A model generated the notes under the pieces. The model made no database searches and was not told the origin of the DNA. It saw only the letters and a program-made list of their open reading frames with translations. The position numbers and the translations under genes are program-made. Shown piece by piece: positions 1 to 9,148 of a stretch of DNA of 64,000 nucleotides (the first letter of the stretch is position 1; the number at the start of each line of letters is the position of its first letter). Source of the stretch: Thiohalocapsa sp963695445 (GTDB taxonomy: Bacteria; Pseudomonadota; Gammaproteobacteria; Chromatiales; Chromatiaceae); NCBI GenBank assembly GCA_963695445.1, contig CAVOGV010000029.1, positions 62,001 to 126,000 on the forward strand. The letters run 5' to 3'.

Positions 1-110
1 GTGGAATCTATCTACTATTGCGAAAAATTCTGCGCGCGCTATGGTTACGCCCAACGCCGGTTCCCATGCGAGACCGGATCATGTACCGAACCCGCTACGG
101 AGTGACGACC

Positions 111-2336
111 ATGACTGCAGCCGCAAGCTCAAGCCCGCAGAACCACAACTCAGATCGACCAGCCTTCTGCGAAGGCATGCTGCACATGGGCCGCCTCGCT
201 GAAGCCCATGACCCACACGGGGTTCATCCGGCCATCGCCGAGGGTGCCCACGCCATCACCGAAATCGACGCCGCCGCTGTGTATCAGACGCGACTGGTCG
301 CCGATGCGCTGCGCTACACCACGCTGCAGCTGTGCGCCTCGAAGGAGTCCGGCCACCCCGGCGGCTTCGCCAGCTCCGCGGACGCCTATGCCGCGCTGAC
401 CATGCTCGGTCACACCAACATCGTCACCGAGGTGGGCCACCATGCCCCCGGCTTCTACAGCGCGATGTTCCTGGACGGGTCGCTCGAGGCCATGGGCATC
501 GAGAACATGACCCACCTGCAGGAGCGCTTCCGTGAGCGCGATGGTCTGCTCGGACATCTGTCCGGCGCCATCCCCGGCCTGCTGGCACCGGCCGGACCGC
601 TCGGACAGGGGCAGCACTTCGCCATGGCGGGCGCCTATCTGAATCGCGACAAGCTGTTCCCGTGCACCATCGGTGACGGCGGTCTCGGCGAGCCCTACAT
701 CATGTCGGCGATGAAGCACTTCCATACCAGCTATCCGGAGGTGACCAACTTCCTGCCGGTGCTGGTTTGGAACGGCTTCAGCCAGGAGCATCACTCGATG
801 GTGTCGCTGATGGACAACGCGCAGATGACCGCCTACTGGCAGGCGCACGATTTCGCGCACGTGATCCTGATCGACGCCAAGGACTACGACGATGCCGGTC
901 AGGAAGGCGCCTACGTCGACAGCACCCTGTTCAGCGACGCGGCCCGCGATGCCTTCACCCGTGCGGTGCTCGAGGGCATGCAGCAGGCGGCGGAATCGGC
1001 CCTGGGCGGCACGCTGACGGCGGTCATCATCAAGCAGCTCAAGGGTGCCGGCGTGCACACCACCGGTGCCAAGTCGCACAACCTGTATCCCGGTGACAAT
1101 CCCAGCAAGCCGAACATCGCCGCGGCCCTGGAGCGCCGTGCGCTGGCGCCGGAGGCCTGGGCACTGGTGCGTACCCTCATGAGCCGGGCCGGCGGTGGTC
1201 CGGCGGGCGAGACCGTGGTCACGGAGTTCGAGCGCGCCATGGCCGACATCGGCCAGCTGCCGATGCAGGCGTTCGCGGTCGGCGACAAGGCGGTGCCCGC
1301 CAGCGCGATGGCCGAGATGGTCGCGGAGCTGGGCCGGCGCGATCCGTTGTTCGTCGTGACCAACGCCGACGGCAACGAGGCGTCGAACATGAAGGCCATC
1401 AACGAGGCGCTGAAGATTCGCCATCCGACCGAGGACGGGCTCTACAACCAGTCGCCGAGCGGTCAGGTCTACGAGCCGCTGAACGAGGACGCCTGCGCCG
1501 GCTTCGCCGCCGGTCTGGCCCTGTTCGGCGGGCGCTCGCTGTGGTTGTCTTACGAGAGCTTTGCGATCAACGGCTGGCCCATCGTGCAGACCGTCGGGCA
1601 GGCCATGGCGGAGCTGCGGCGCAAGACGCCCGCGGTGGTGACGATGTTCACCGCCGGCGCCCTGGAGCAGGGCCGCAACGGCTGGACCCATCAGCGTCCG
1701 GAGATCGAGAACTACATCGGTGGCCAGGTGCGCAATGGCAACGTGTACCTGCTGTACCCGGCGGACGCCAACATGATGCAGGCCGCCTACGGCTGGGCCG
1801 TGGCGCAACAGAACAAGTGCATCAGCATCGTCGCCAGCAAGTCCGCGCTGCCGGTCTATACCACGCCGGAGCAGGCGCAGCAGGCGATCGACGAGGGCGC
1901 GGTGAGCCTGTACGAATCCGCGTCCGGCGACGGGCCGCTGACCGTGTTCGCCGTGACCGGCGACATGGTCTTCTTGCCGGTCTTCGAGGCCAAGGATCAG
2001 CTCGAGGCGGCCGGCCATCGCGTGCGTATCGTCGCCGTCGCCAACCCCCGTCGGCTGTATCGGCCGGGGGACGTTGCTTGGCAGCACAGCTCCGAGGCCG
2101 ACGATCGGTTCATGGACGATGCGCAGTTCAGCGCGCTGTTCGACGGCGACGCGCTGATCGCGGTCAGCGGTGGCGGCACGGTGGCGCTGGAGCCGGTGCT
2201 GCTGCGCTCCAAGGCCGCCGCCCGCGATCTGTTCGGCTGGCAGCGCGGCGAGACCACCGCGAGCCCGGCCGAGATCATGGCCTACAACGGGATCACGGCG
2301 GACGCGCTGGCGCAGCGCGCGCAGGCGATCGTCTAG
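111..2336 (+). CDS. phosphoketolase/transketolase-like ThDP-dependent enzyme
   Basis: A thiamine-diphosphate enzyme of the transketolase/phosphoketolase fold, about 741 aa. The first domain carries the ThDP/Mg motif IGDGGLGEP followed about 30 residues later by VWNGFS. The second has a conserved activating glutamate in EPLNEDACAG and the stretch LSYESFAINGW. The segment NGWTHQRPEIENYI followed by VYLLYPADAN resembles the phosphoketolase hallmark more than transketolase. The frame is open further upstream with a TTG at 18, but the ATG at 111 is preceded by CGGAG at good spacing and gives a sensible N-terminus. Homologues are sometimes labelled xylulose-5-phosphate 3-epimerase; I cannot assign the substrate. 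It would act in the cytoplasm on a ketose or sugar-acid phosphate. The next gene is a DUF1537 kinase, which suggests a shared carbohydrate pathway. Its TAG stop overlaps the edge of a repeat element. Confidence 0.8.
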   Translation: MTAAASSSPQNHNSDRPAFCEGMLHMGRLAEAHDPHGVHPAIAEGAHAITEIDAAAVYQTRLVADALRYTTLQLCASKESGHPGGFASSADAYAALTMLGHTNIVTEVGHHAPGFYSAMFLDGSLEAMGIENMTHLQERFRERDGLLGHLSGAIPGLLAPAGPLGQGQHFAMAGAYLNRDKLFPCTIGDGGLGEPYIMSAMKHFHTSYPEVTNFLPVLVWNGFSQEHHSMVSLMDNAQMTAYWQAHDFAHVILIDAKDYDDAGQEGAYVDSTLFSDAARDAFTRAVLEGMQQAAESALGGTLTAVIIKQLKGAGVHTTGAKSHNLYPGDNPSKPNIAAALERRALAPEAWALVRTLMSRAGGGPAGETVVTEFERAMADIGQLPMQAFAVGDKAVPASAMAEMVAELGRRDPLFVVTNADGNEASNMKAINEALKIRHPTEDGLYNQSPSGQVYEPLNEDACAGFAAGLALFGGRSLWLSYESFAINGWPIVQTVGQAMAELRRKTPAVVTMFTAGALEQGRNGWTHQRPEIENYIGGQVRNGNVYLLYPADANMMQAAYGWAVAQQNKCISIVASKSALPVYTTPEQAQQAIDEGAVSLYESASGDGPLTVFAVTGDMVFLPVFEAKDQLEAAGHRVRIVAVANPRRLYRPGDVAWQHSSEADDRFMDDAQFSALFDGDALIAVSGGGTVALEPVLLRSKAAARDLFGWQRGETTASPAEIMAYNGITADALAQRAQAIV

Positions 2337-2485
2337 TGCTTCGCTGCGAAAATGCCGAGACCAGCGGCGGTTGTGGGAGCGATTTGCAATCGCGACCGCC
2401 GCGACGGGGATGGTCGCGACTACAAGTCGCTCCCACAGCGCCGAGGGTCACTCCAACGGTCTCGGAACTTCCGCCGCGGTGCACT
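2335..2485. repeat. 151-bp REPIN/MITE-like element, copy 1
   Basis: The element begins AGTGC and ends GCACT, and its outer 28 bases on each side form imperfect terminal inverted repeats sharing a CCGAGACC core. The centre is a REP-type pair in opposite orientation, GTGGGAGCGATTTGCAATCGC and its mirror. The reverse complement of this element recurs at 11829-11979 with the same length and only scattered substitutions. Its first bases supply the AG of the TAG stop of the upstream enzyme. No coding capacity is seen. Confidence 0.85.
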
Positions 2486-2584
2486 AGCGAGGCCTCGCCT
2501 CAGACCGACGAGTCGTGATCATCGGTATCGCTATCGAACCTTGCCCCTTCGCGGCACTGACCATCGTTGCGACCACCGCGGAAC

Positions 2585-2642
2585 GGTCCGCACAGCGGAC
2601 CCTACGAGGAGCGCCGTCGCCGTAGGGTCCGCTGTGCGGACC
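2585..2642. repeat. perfect 21-bp inverted repeat (stem-loop)
   Basis: Arms at 2585-2605 and 2622-2642 are exact reverse complements (GGTCCGCACAGCGGACCC and so on), separated by a 16-base loop. There is no T-run, so it is not a classical terminator. It lies 50 bp upstream of the DUF1537 kinase start, in the spacer that also carries the 151-bp element. It could be a transcript-stabilising stem, an attenuator or a small mobile palindrome. Confidence 0.85.
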
Positions 2643-2692
2643 GTCCCAGCTATCCAAAAGCGCTATTCAACGGCGCGATCAGGAATCAAGCC

Positions 2693-4015
2693 ATGACCGA
2701 CACCAAGATTATCGTCATCGACGACGACCCGACCGGCTCGCAGACGGTGCACGGCTGCCTGCTGCTGACCCGCTGGGACATGGAGACGCTGATCGAGGCG
2801 CTGCGCGACGAATCGCCGCTGTTCTTCGTGCTCAGTAACACGCGCGGCATGAACGCGGCGGACGCAGCGACGATTACCCGCGAGATCTGCGTCAACCTGC
2901 GCGCGGCGCTGGACGGGCTGGCGGAGCAGGGGACGCCGATCCAGCCGGTCATCGTCAGCCGCTCCGACAGCACGCTGCGCGGGCACTATCCGGTCGAGAC
3001 CGACGTCATCGCCGAGGAGCTGGGGCCGTTCGATGCGCACTTCCTGGTGCCGGCCTTCTTCGAGGGCGGGCGCATCACGCGCGACGGCGTGCACTACTTG
3101 ATCGTCGACGGTGCACCGGTGCCCGTACACGAGACCGAGTTTGCGCGGGATTCGGTGTTCGGCTTCAGCACCGCGTTTTTGCCGGACTATGTCGAGGAGA
3201 AGACCGCCGGCCGCATCAACGCCGAGCAGGTCGAGCGCTTCGACCTGGCCGATGTGCGCGGTGACATCGCCGAGCGGCTGCGCGGGCTCAGCGGCAATGT
3301 CTGCTGTGTGGTCGACGCCGAGCAGCAGTCGGACCTGGATCATTTTTGCCGCCAGGTGCTGGCCGCGGCGGCCGATGGCAAGCGTTTTTTGTTCCGCAGC
3401 GCCGCGAGCCTGCTGACCTCGCTGGCGGCGCTGCCAACCCAGCCGGTGGCGGCGGCGGACATGGCGGCCTTCGTGCGCGGCGGGCGACCGGGCGTGGTGT
3501 TGATGGGTTCCCATGTGGACAAGTCCACCCGCCAGCTCAAGCACCTGATCGACGACACCGAGGTACTGCCAATGGAGATCGAGATCGATCGGATGGACGC
3601 CGACGAGGACGGCCTGCTGCGTGCTGTCTGCGATCGCGTGGAATCGGCCACGGCGGCAGGGCAGGGGGTCGTGCTCTTCACCAGCCGCGGCGAACGGCAG
3701 TTCGCGACCAAGGACGAACGCCTGGCCTTCGGCGATCGCGTCGCGAGTCTTCTCGTGCGTATCGTGCAGAACCTGCCGCCGGACATCGGCTTCTTGATCA
3801 GCAAGGGCGGCATTACCTCCAACGACACCCTGAGCAAGGGGCTCGCGTTGCGCACCGCACGCGTGCTCGGTCAGATCCGCGCCGGCTGCTCGGTGGTGCG
3901 TTGTCCGAGTGATCATCCGCGTTACCCGGACTTGCCAGTGGTGATCTTTCCAGGCAATGTCGGGGGCGACGATGCGTTGGCGAAGGCGTATCGAATTTTG
4001 GCCAGCGAAGGCTGA
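2693..4015 (+). CDS. four-carbon acid sugar kinase family protein (DUF1537)
   Basis: A 440-aa protein with the DUF1537 N-terminal signature IVIDDDPTGSQTVHG and later SRSDSTLRGHYP, which mark the substrate domain. The C-terminal nucleotide domain contains LISKGGITSNDT and a final FPGNVGGDDAL. Characterised members phosphorylate sugar acids such as threonate, erythronate or 3-oxo-isoapionate with ATP. I chose the ATG at 2693 because it has AGGA upstream and starts exactly before the conserved motif; the frame is open further upstream. The gene follows a ThDP enzyme and precedes glycolate oxidase, so its product probably feeds an aldol or ThDP-type cleavage that can yield glycolate. That is inference; the substrate cannot be read from the sequence. 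Confidence 0.9.
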   Translation: MTDTKIIVIDDDPTGSQTVHGCLLLTRWDMETLIEALRDESPLFFVLSNTRGMNAADAATITREICVNLRAALDGLAEQGTPIQPVIVSRSDSTLRGHYPVETDVIAEELGPFDAHFLVPAFFEGGRITRDGVHYLIVDGAPVPVHETEFARDSVFGFSTAFLPDYVEEKTAGRINAEQVERFDLADVRGDIAERLRGLSGNVCCVVDAEQQSDLDHFCRQVLAAAADGKRFLFRSAASLLTSLAALPTQPVAAADMAAFVRGGRPGVVLMGSHVDKSTRQLKHLIDDTEVLPMEIEIDRMDADEDGLLRAVCDRVESATAAGQGVVLFTSRGERQFATKDERLAFGDRVASLLVRIVQNLPPDIGFLISKGGITSNDTLSKGLALRTARVLGQIRAGCSVVRCPSDHPRYPDLPVVIFPGNVGGDDALAKAYRILASEG

Positions 4016-4048
4016 GTTTGCCCTGGCTGGCCGTCCGCTCGGCGAAGC

Positions 4049-4194
4049 GGCCTTGATCATCATTCCGGCCGGTAGGGCGGATGCCCGATAGGGCGACCCG
4101 CCTCCAGGACGCCTGCGAGCGGCATGGTTGAACAGCTTCGCGTTCCACCCTACGCAGGCACCACATCCAGGTGGCTGAAACGATGATCAAGGCC
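4049..4194. repeat. spacer element with 13-bp terminal inverted repeats
   Basis: GGCCTTGATCATC at 4049-4061 is repeated in inverse at 4182-4194. Between them lie GTAGGGCGGATG and CCACCCTACG, a second inverted pair of the type found in small dispersed bacterial repeats. It fills the gap between the kinase and glcD and has no coding potential. Confidence 0.55.
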
Positions 4195-4226
4195 GGCGAA
4201 GCCTTCTTTATCATGCGGAGAGACTG

Positions 4227-5712
4227 ATGCCCAGAATCCCGGACGAACGTCCGCTGAATCCGCAGCCCGCCGTGATCGACGAGATCAGGCGTGTGCTGCC
4301 CGCGGCGAGCGTGCTGGCGACGCCGGCGGAGCTGGCGCCCTATGAATGCGACGGCCTGACCGCCTTTCGCCAGCGGCCGATGGTGGTGGTGTTGCCGGAA
4401 TCCGTCGAGCAGGTGCAGGCCGTGCTGCGGATCTGTCACAAGGCGCGGGTGCCGGTGGTGGCACGCGGGGCCGGCACCGGGCTGTCCGGCGGCGCGTTGC
4501 CGCTGGCGGATGGGGTGCTGCTGTCGCTGGCCAAGTTCAACCAGATCTTGGAGGTCGACAGCGACAACTGCACCGCGCGGGTCCAACCCGGCGTGCGCAA
4601 CCTCGCCATCACCGAGGCGGCGGCGCCGATGGGCTTGTATTACGCGCCGGACCCGTCGTCGCAGATCGCCTGTTCCATCGGCGGCAACGTGGCCGAGAAC
4701 TCGGGTGGCGTGCACTGCCTGAAGTACGGGCTGACGGTGCACAACATCCTCAAGCTCAAGCTGATCGGCGTCGACGGCGAGCCGTTCGAGGTCGGTGCCG
4801 ATGCGTTGGATTCGCCGGGCCTCGACCTGCTGGCGTTGATGACCGGCTCCGAGGGCATGCTCGCGATCATCGTCGAGATCACGGTCAAGCTGCTGCCCAA
4901 GGCGGAGCGTGCCCAGGGCCTGCTCGCGGCCTTCGACAGCGTCGAGCAGGCCGGTGCCGCGGTGGCCGAGATCATCGCCTCCGGGCATCACGCCGGCGGG
5001 CCTGGAGATGATGGACGGGCCGGCCATCCGCGCCGCGGAAGACTTCGTGCATGCCGGCTATCCGCTCGATGCCGCGGCGATCCTGATCTGCGAACTCGAC
5101 GGCTTTAACGCCGAGGTCTCCTACGAGGTCATGCGGGTGCGCGAACTGCTGCTGGCCGCGGGCGCCACCGAGGTGCGCACGGCCCGCGACGACGCCGAGC
5201 GGTTGAACTTCTGGAAGGGCCGCAAGGCGGCGTTTCCGGCCGTCGGGCGCTTGTCGCCGGACTATTACTGCATGGACGGCACCATCCCGCGGCGGGAACT
5301 GGCGACGGTGCTGCAACGCATCCGCGAGCTGTCCGATCAGTACGGTCTGCGCGTCGCCAACGTGTTTCATGCCGGCGACGGCAATCTGCACCCTTTGATC
5401 CTGTACGACGCAAACATCCCCGGCGAGCTGGACAAGGCGGAGGACCTGGGCGGCGAGATCCTGGAGCTGTGCGTTCACGTGGGCGGCACCGTCACCGGCG
5501 AGCACGGTGTCGGCGTCGAGAAGCTGAACCAGATGTGCGTGCAGTTCAACAGCGACGAGCTAAACCAGATGCACGCGGTCAAGGCCGCCTTCGATCCGCA
5601 CGGGTTGCTGAATCCGGGCAAGGCGGTGCCGACGCTGCATCGCTGTGCCGAGTTCGGCGCCATGCATGTCCATCACGGCGAGCTCAAGTTTCCGGAGCTG
5701 CCGCGTTTTTGA
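4227..5712 (+). CDS. glcD: glycolate oxidase subunit GlcD (one apparent frameshift)
   Basis: FAD-linked subunit of the membrane-associated GlcDEF complex, which oxidises glycolate to glyoxylate. The PCMH FAD-binding domain is clear (VVARGAGTGLSGGALP, then CSIGGNVAENSGG). The C-terminal FAD-oxidase domain has VFHAGDGNLHPL and TGEHGVGVEK. The start has GGAG six bases upstream. The reading frame breaks near 4982-4984: the upstream part ends in VAEIIASG and the downstream part resumes at ITPAGLEMMDG, exactly as expected if one G is removed from a short G run. Nothing else is missing; the reconstructed length is about 495 aa, normal for the family. glcE and glcF follow in the same order as in other bacteria. 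Confidence 0.92.
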
Positions 5713-5785
5713 CGCGTGGGGGCGAATGAATTTGGCCATTAGGAACGGCATAGAAACAACTTCAACAACTGCATGGACATCAAGA

Positions 5786-5912
5786 AACTACGAAATACAC
5801 GAAATGACGCGAAAAACAGCGGATGCTCGTTTGCATATTTAACCTTTTCGCGTTTTTCGCGTGTTTCGTAGTTCTAAGAAGATGTGACGGTTGTTCTTGA
5901 ATCGTCAGCTAA
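5786..5912. repeat. hairpin-forming dispersed repeat, second family, copy 1
   Basis: An AT-richer block with arms AACTACGAAATACACGAAA and its near-complement TTTCGCGTGTTTCGTAGTT, followed by a tail ending GAATCGTCAG. A similar sequence in the same orientation lies at 59494-59619. It occupies most of the 290-bp gap between glcD and glcE, so those genes are not tightly coupled. Confidence 0.75.
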
Positions 5913-6005
5913 TAACGCCGCAAGAACAAGCGGTAGTTTTTGCTACGAAACACGCGAAAAGCACCAAACGCCTAATCGCCTTTTTAAACTATCCGGTTCA
6001 TTGCG

Positions 6006-7115
6006 ATGGTTGACCTGTCAGAGAGCAAACAGTGTGACGCCGAGGCGTCGTTGATCGAGCAGGTGATCGCGGCCCGAGAGGCGCGCGCGTCGTTGTCGAT
6101 TTGCGGTGGCGGCAGCAAGGGTTTCTACGGCAATCCGGCGCGCGCGGATCGGCCGCTGGACTGCACCGTTCACCAGGGTGTCGTCGCCTACGAGCCGACC
6201 GAACTGGCGATGACGGTCCGTGCGGGCACGCCGCTGGCGGAGGTGGAGGCGCTGCTCGACGCCAACGGCCAGCAGTTTCCGTTCGAACCGCCGCGCTATG
6301 GTCCGGGGGCGACCATTGGTGGCATGGTCGCGGCGGGGCTGTCCGGTCCGCGCCGGCCCTATGCCGCGAGCGTGCGCGACGCGGTGCTCGGCGTGCGGCT
6401 GCTGAACGGTCGGGGGCAGGTGCTGGACTTTGGCGGGCGGGTCATGAAGAACGTGGCGGGCTACGACCTGTCCCGACTCATGGCGGGCTCGCTCGGCGTG
6501 CTCGGCGTGCTGCTGGAGGTGTCGCTGAAGGTGACGCCGAGCCCGGTCGGGCGCATGACGCTGGTACAGGAGCAGTCGCTTGCCGGGGCACTGGCGCTGA
6601 TGCGGCGCTGGGCCAGGCGCTCGCTGCCGATCACCGCCACGGCCTGGGCGGACGGTCGGCTCTACGTGCGGATTTGCGGCAGCGAAGAGGGGTTGGCCGA
6701 GACGCACCGGGTGGTCGAGGGCCTACCGCTGGCGGACGCCGATGCCTTCTGGAACGACTTGCGTGAGCAGCGGCTCGCGTTCTTCGCCGGCGATGCGCCG
6801 CTGTGGCGACTGTCCGTGCGCCCGGCGACAGCGGCGCAGGAGATCGGCGACGAAAGCCAGCTGGTGGAGTGGGGCGGCGGGCTGCGTTGGCTCCGTGGCG
6901 GGCAGGATGTCGCCGAGGATGCGCAACAGTTTAGGGCGATGGCCAAGGCCGCCGGCGGACATGCGACCTTGTTCCGCGCCGGCAGCGCGGATGCGCCGGC
7001 GGACGGTGTCTTTACGCCGCTCGATCCGGTCGTGCTGCGCCTGCACCGCAACCTGAAGCAGTCGTTCGACCCCGACGGCCTGTTCAATCCAGGCCGCCTG
7101 TACCCCCAGTTCTGA
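6006..7115 (+). CDS. glcE: glycolate oxidase FAD-binding subunit GlcE
   Basis: A 369-aa second flavin subunit of glycolate oxidase. The N-terminal PCMH FAD domain includes YEPTELAMTVRAGTPLAEVE and GPGATIGGMVAAGLSGPRRP, then NVAGYDLSRLMAGSLG. The C-terminus ends in LKQSFDPDGLFNPGRLYP, the standard ending of GlcE. It works in the cytoplasm at the inner membrane with GlcD and the Fe-S subunit GlcF, whose gene starts nine bases downstream. The frame is intact. Confidence 0.93.
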   Translation: MVDLSESKQCDAEASLIEQVIAAREARASLSICGGGSKGFYGNPARADRPLDCTVHQGVVAYEPTELAMTVRAGTPLAEVEALLDANGQQFPFEPPRYGPGATIGGMVAAGLSGPRRPYAASVRDAVLGVRLLNGRGQVLDFGGRVMKNVAGYDLSRLMAGSLGVLGVLLEVSLKVTPSPVGRMTLVQEQSLAGALALMRRWARRSLPITATAWADGRLYVRICGSEEGLAETHRVVEGLPLADADAFWNDLREQRLAFFAGDAPLWRLSVRPATAAQEIGDESQLVEWGGGLRWLRGGQDVAEDAQQFRAMAKAAGGHATLFRAGSADAPADGVFTPLDPVVLRLHRNLKQSFDPDGLFNPGRLYPQF

Positions 7116-7123
7116 GCGGTGCC

Positions 7124-8368
7124 ATGCAGACCAATCTCATCCAATCCGTCCTCGATAGCACCGAGGGCAGGGAGGCCGACCGCATCCTGCGCACCTGCGT
7201 GCATTGCGGCTTCTGTACCGCCACCTGCCCGACCTACCAGGAACTTGGCGATGAACTGGACGGTCCGCGCGGGCGGATCTATCAGATCAAGAATCTGCTC
7301 GAAGGCGAGGCGCCGACGCGTCAGGTGCAGACACACCTCGATCGCTGCCTGACCTGCCTGAACTGCGAGACCACCTGCCCGTCCGGTGTCGAGTACCACA
7401 AGCTCATCGACATCGGCCGCATCCATGTCGAGCAGCAGGTCGCGAGACCAGTCGTTGAACGGCTGATGCGCTGGGCACTGCGCCAGGTGGTGCCGTACCC
7501 GAGCCGTTTCCGGCCATTGCTGCGGGTCGGTCGGTTGGTGGCACCGCTACTGCCGGCGACCTTGCGGGACAAGATGCCGAGACTGCAGGCGATGCCGAAG
7601 GCGAAGGTTGGGAGCCATCCGCGTCGGGTCATCCTGTTGAACAACTGCGTCGAACCAACGCTGACGCCGAATGTGGTGACGGCAACCATCCGCGTGCTCG
7701 ACGCCCTCGGCATCGAGGTCATCCAGCCCGGCGGTGGCTGCTGCGGCGCGGTGAGTCAGCATCTCTCGGCAGCGGATGAGGCGCGCGCGTTCATGCGCCG
7801 CAATATCGACGCCTGGTGGCCCGCCATCGAGGCCGGGGCCGAGGCCATCCTGGTCACCGCGAGCGGCTGCGGTGCCATGGTCAAGGACTATGGCTGGCAT
7901 CTGCGCGATGATCCCGCCTATGCGGAACGCGCCGAGCGGGTGTCGGCGCTGGCGCGCGACACCAGCGAGCTGATCACCGCCGAGGACCTGGCGCGGCTGC
8001 CGAGCCCGATCGAGCGCGGCGTGCCCGCGCGCATCGCCTTCCATCCGCCCTGCACCTTGCAGCACGGCCAACGCCTGATGGGACGGGTCGAAGGGCTGCT
8101 GCGCGGCGTCGGCTTCGAGCTGCTGCCGGTGCGTGACAGCCATAGCTGCTGCGGCTCCGCCGGCACCTATTCCATCCTGCAATCGGAGCTGGCCGGGCGC
8201 CTGCGGGCGAAACGGCTCGACGCCCTGGAGCAGGGCGCCCCGGCCCTGATCGCCACCGCAAACGTCGGCTGCCAGACCCATCTGCAAGCCGGCTCACAGC
8301 TGCCGGTGGTGCATTGGATCGAGCTGTTCGATCCGCAACAAGCCTTGTCGTTGCGCACCGCAGCCTGA
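7124..8368 (+). CDS. glcF: glycolate oxidase iron-sulfur subunit GlcF
   Basis: A 414-aa electron-transfer subunit. Two ferredoxin-type [4Fe-4S] motifs are present near the N-terminus (CVHCGFCTATCPTY and CLTCLNCETTCPSG). They are followed by two cysteine-rich CCG domains (GGGCCGAVSQH and SHSCCGSAGTY). Electrons from glycolate pass through it to the quinone pool. It starts nine bases after glcE and closes the glc operon; a REP pair lies directly downstream. The frame is intact and the length normal. Confidence 0.95.
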   Translation: MQTNLIQSVLDSTEGREADRILRTCVHCGFCTATCPTYQELGDELDGPRGRIYQIKNLLEGEAPTRQVQTHLDRCLTCLNCETTCPSGVEYHKLIDIGRIHVEQQVARPVVERLMRWALRQVVPYPSRFRPLLRVGRLVAPLLPATLRDKMPRLQAMPKAKVGSHPRRVILLNNCVEPTLTPNVVTATIRVLDALGIEVIQPGGGCCGAVSQHLSAADEARAFMRRNIDAWWPAIEAGAEAILVTASGCGAMVKDYGWHLRDDPAYAERAERVSALARDTSELITAEDLARLPSPIERGVPARIAFHPPCTLQHGQRLMGRVEGLLRGVGFELLPVRDSHSCCGSAGTYSILQSELAGRLRAKRLDALEQGAPALIATANVGCQTHLQAGSQLPVVHWIELFDPQQALSLRTAA

Positions 8369-8401
8369 AACTTGGCGCCAGTCCATCGTGGCTCCACCGG
8401 C

Positions 8402-8478
8402 GTGGGAGCGATTTGTAATCGCGATGGCTACGACAGCAGATCTTCCCGCGGTCGACGGCGGCTGCAAGCCGCTCCCAC
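8402..8478. repeat. REP pair (REPIN-type palindrome)
   Basis: GTGGGAGCGATTTGTAATCGC at the left faces GGCTGCAAGCCGCTCCCAC at the right across a short spacer. It shares its arms with the repeats at 2335, 11829 and 42562 but lacks the AGTGC termini of the 151-bp elements. It lies just after glcF. Confidence 0.8.
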
Positions 8479-8577
8479 AATAGGTCAATTGCTGACTGCT
8501 TTTTCGTTGTCAGCGGCGCAGAGACGCAAATCGCTTATCATGGCCGGCCGATTGATTTGACGGAGAGCACCGTAGAG

Positions 8578-9066
8578 ATGCAAAAGACCCGCTGCCTGAC
8601 CGCGTCGACGCTTGAAGTCGGTATGCACTTCGAAGCACGCCTGAGCTTCACCCGCGAACAGGTGGATCAGTATTGCACCTTAGTCGGCGACCACAACGCC
8701 ATTCATCGTGATCTCGAAGCAGCACGCATGCGCTTCCCGGAGACGCCGGACATCATCGTCCCGGGCGGCCTGATCCAGACCACCATCTCGGCCCTGTTCG
8801 GTACCAGCTTTCCCGGTGACGGCTGCCTTGGCCTGACCTTCTGTCCCGAGCGGTTCCGGCGTCCGGTTTGCCCCGGTGAGGAGATCGACGTGACGCTGAC
8901 CATCGCGCGCATCCTGCGGGGAGGCATCATCGACATGGACATCGTCTTGACCGACGCCGACGGTAAACACGTGGCGAATGCCAAGTCCCGTGTCGTCGCC
9001 CCTGATGATGCCTACCATGCGTGGTGGAGCGAGAACATCGACGGCCTGGACGAGGCCGGCTGCTGA
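8578..9066 (+). CDS. MaoC/PhaJ-like hotdog-fold enoyl-CoA hydratase
   Basis: A 162-aa single hotdog-domain protein. The catalytic D-x-N-x2-H pattern is visible in LVGDHNAIHRD, and the helix segment PGGLIQTTISALFGT follows, as in MaoC-like and (R)-specific enoyl-CoA hydratases. Such enzymes hydrate trans-2-enoyl-CoA and can link beta-oxidation to polyhydroxyalkanoate synthesis. The ATG at 8578 has GGAGAG upstream; a TTG 21 bases earlier is less likely. The gene stands alone between the glc operon and the aldehyde oxidoreductase cluster, so its pathway is uncertain. Confidence 0.8.
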   Translation: MQKTRCLTASTLEVGMHFEARLSFTREQVDQYCTLVGDHNAIHRDLEAARMRFPETPDIIVPGGLIQTTISALFGTSFPGDGCLGLTFCPERFRRPVCPGEEIDVTLTIARILRGGIIDMDIVLTDADGKHVANAKSRVVAPDDAYHAWWSENIDGLDEAGC

Positions 9067-9148
9067 GGCGATTTCTGTCAAATCTCAACCAGCTGACTTG
9101 TCTTGACGCCCGCCTTCGTTGTCGCACCGGCAGTCACATAGCCCGGCT

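Noticed and set aside
150..2087. A 645-codon open frame on the minus strand opposite the ThDP enzyme
   Set aside because: It is a shadow of the real gene in GC-rich DNA: arginine-, histidine- and glycine-rich, with no domain, while the plus strand has clear ThDP motifs.
2585..2642. The palindrome as a rho-independent terminator
   Set aside because: The stem is strong but no T-run follows on either strand.
8402..8478. GTGGGAGCG repeats as CRISPR repeats
   Set aside because: They are isolated inverted pairs, not regularly spaced direct repeats with unique spacers.
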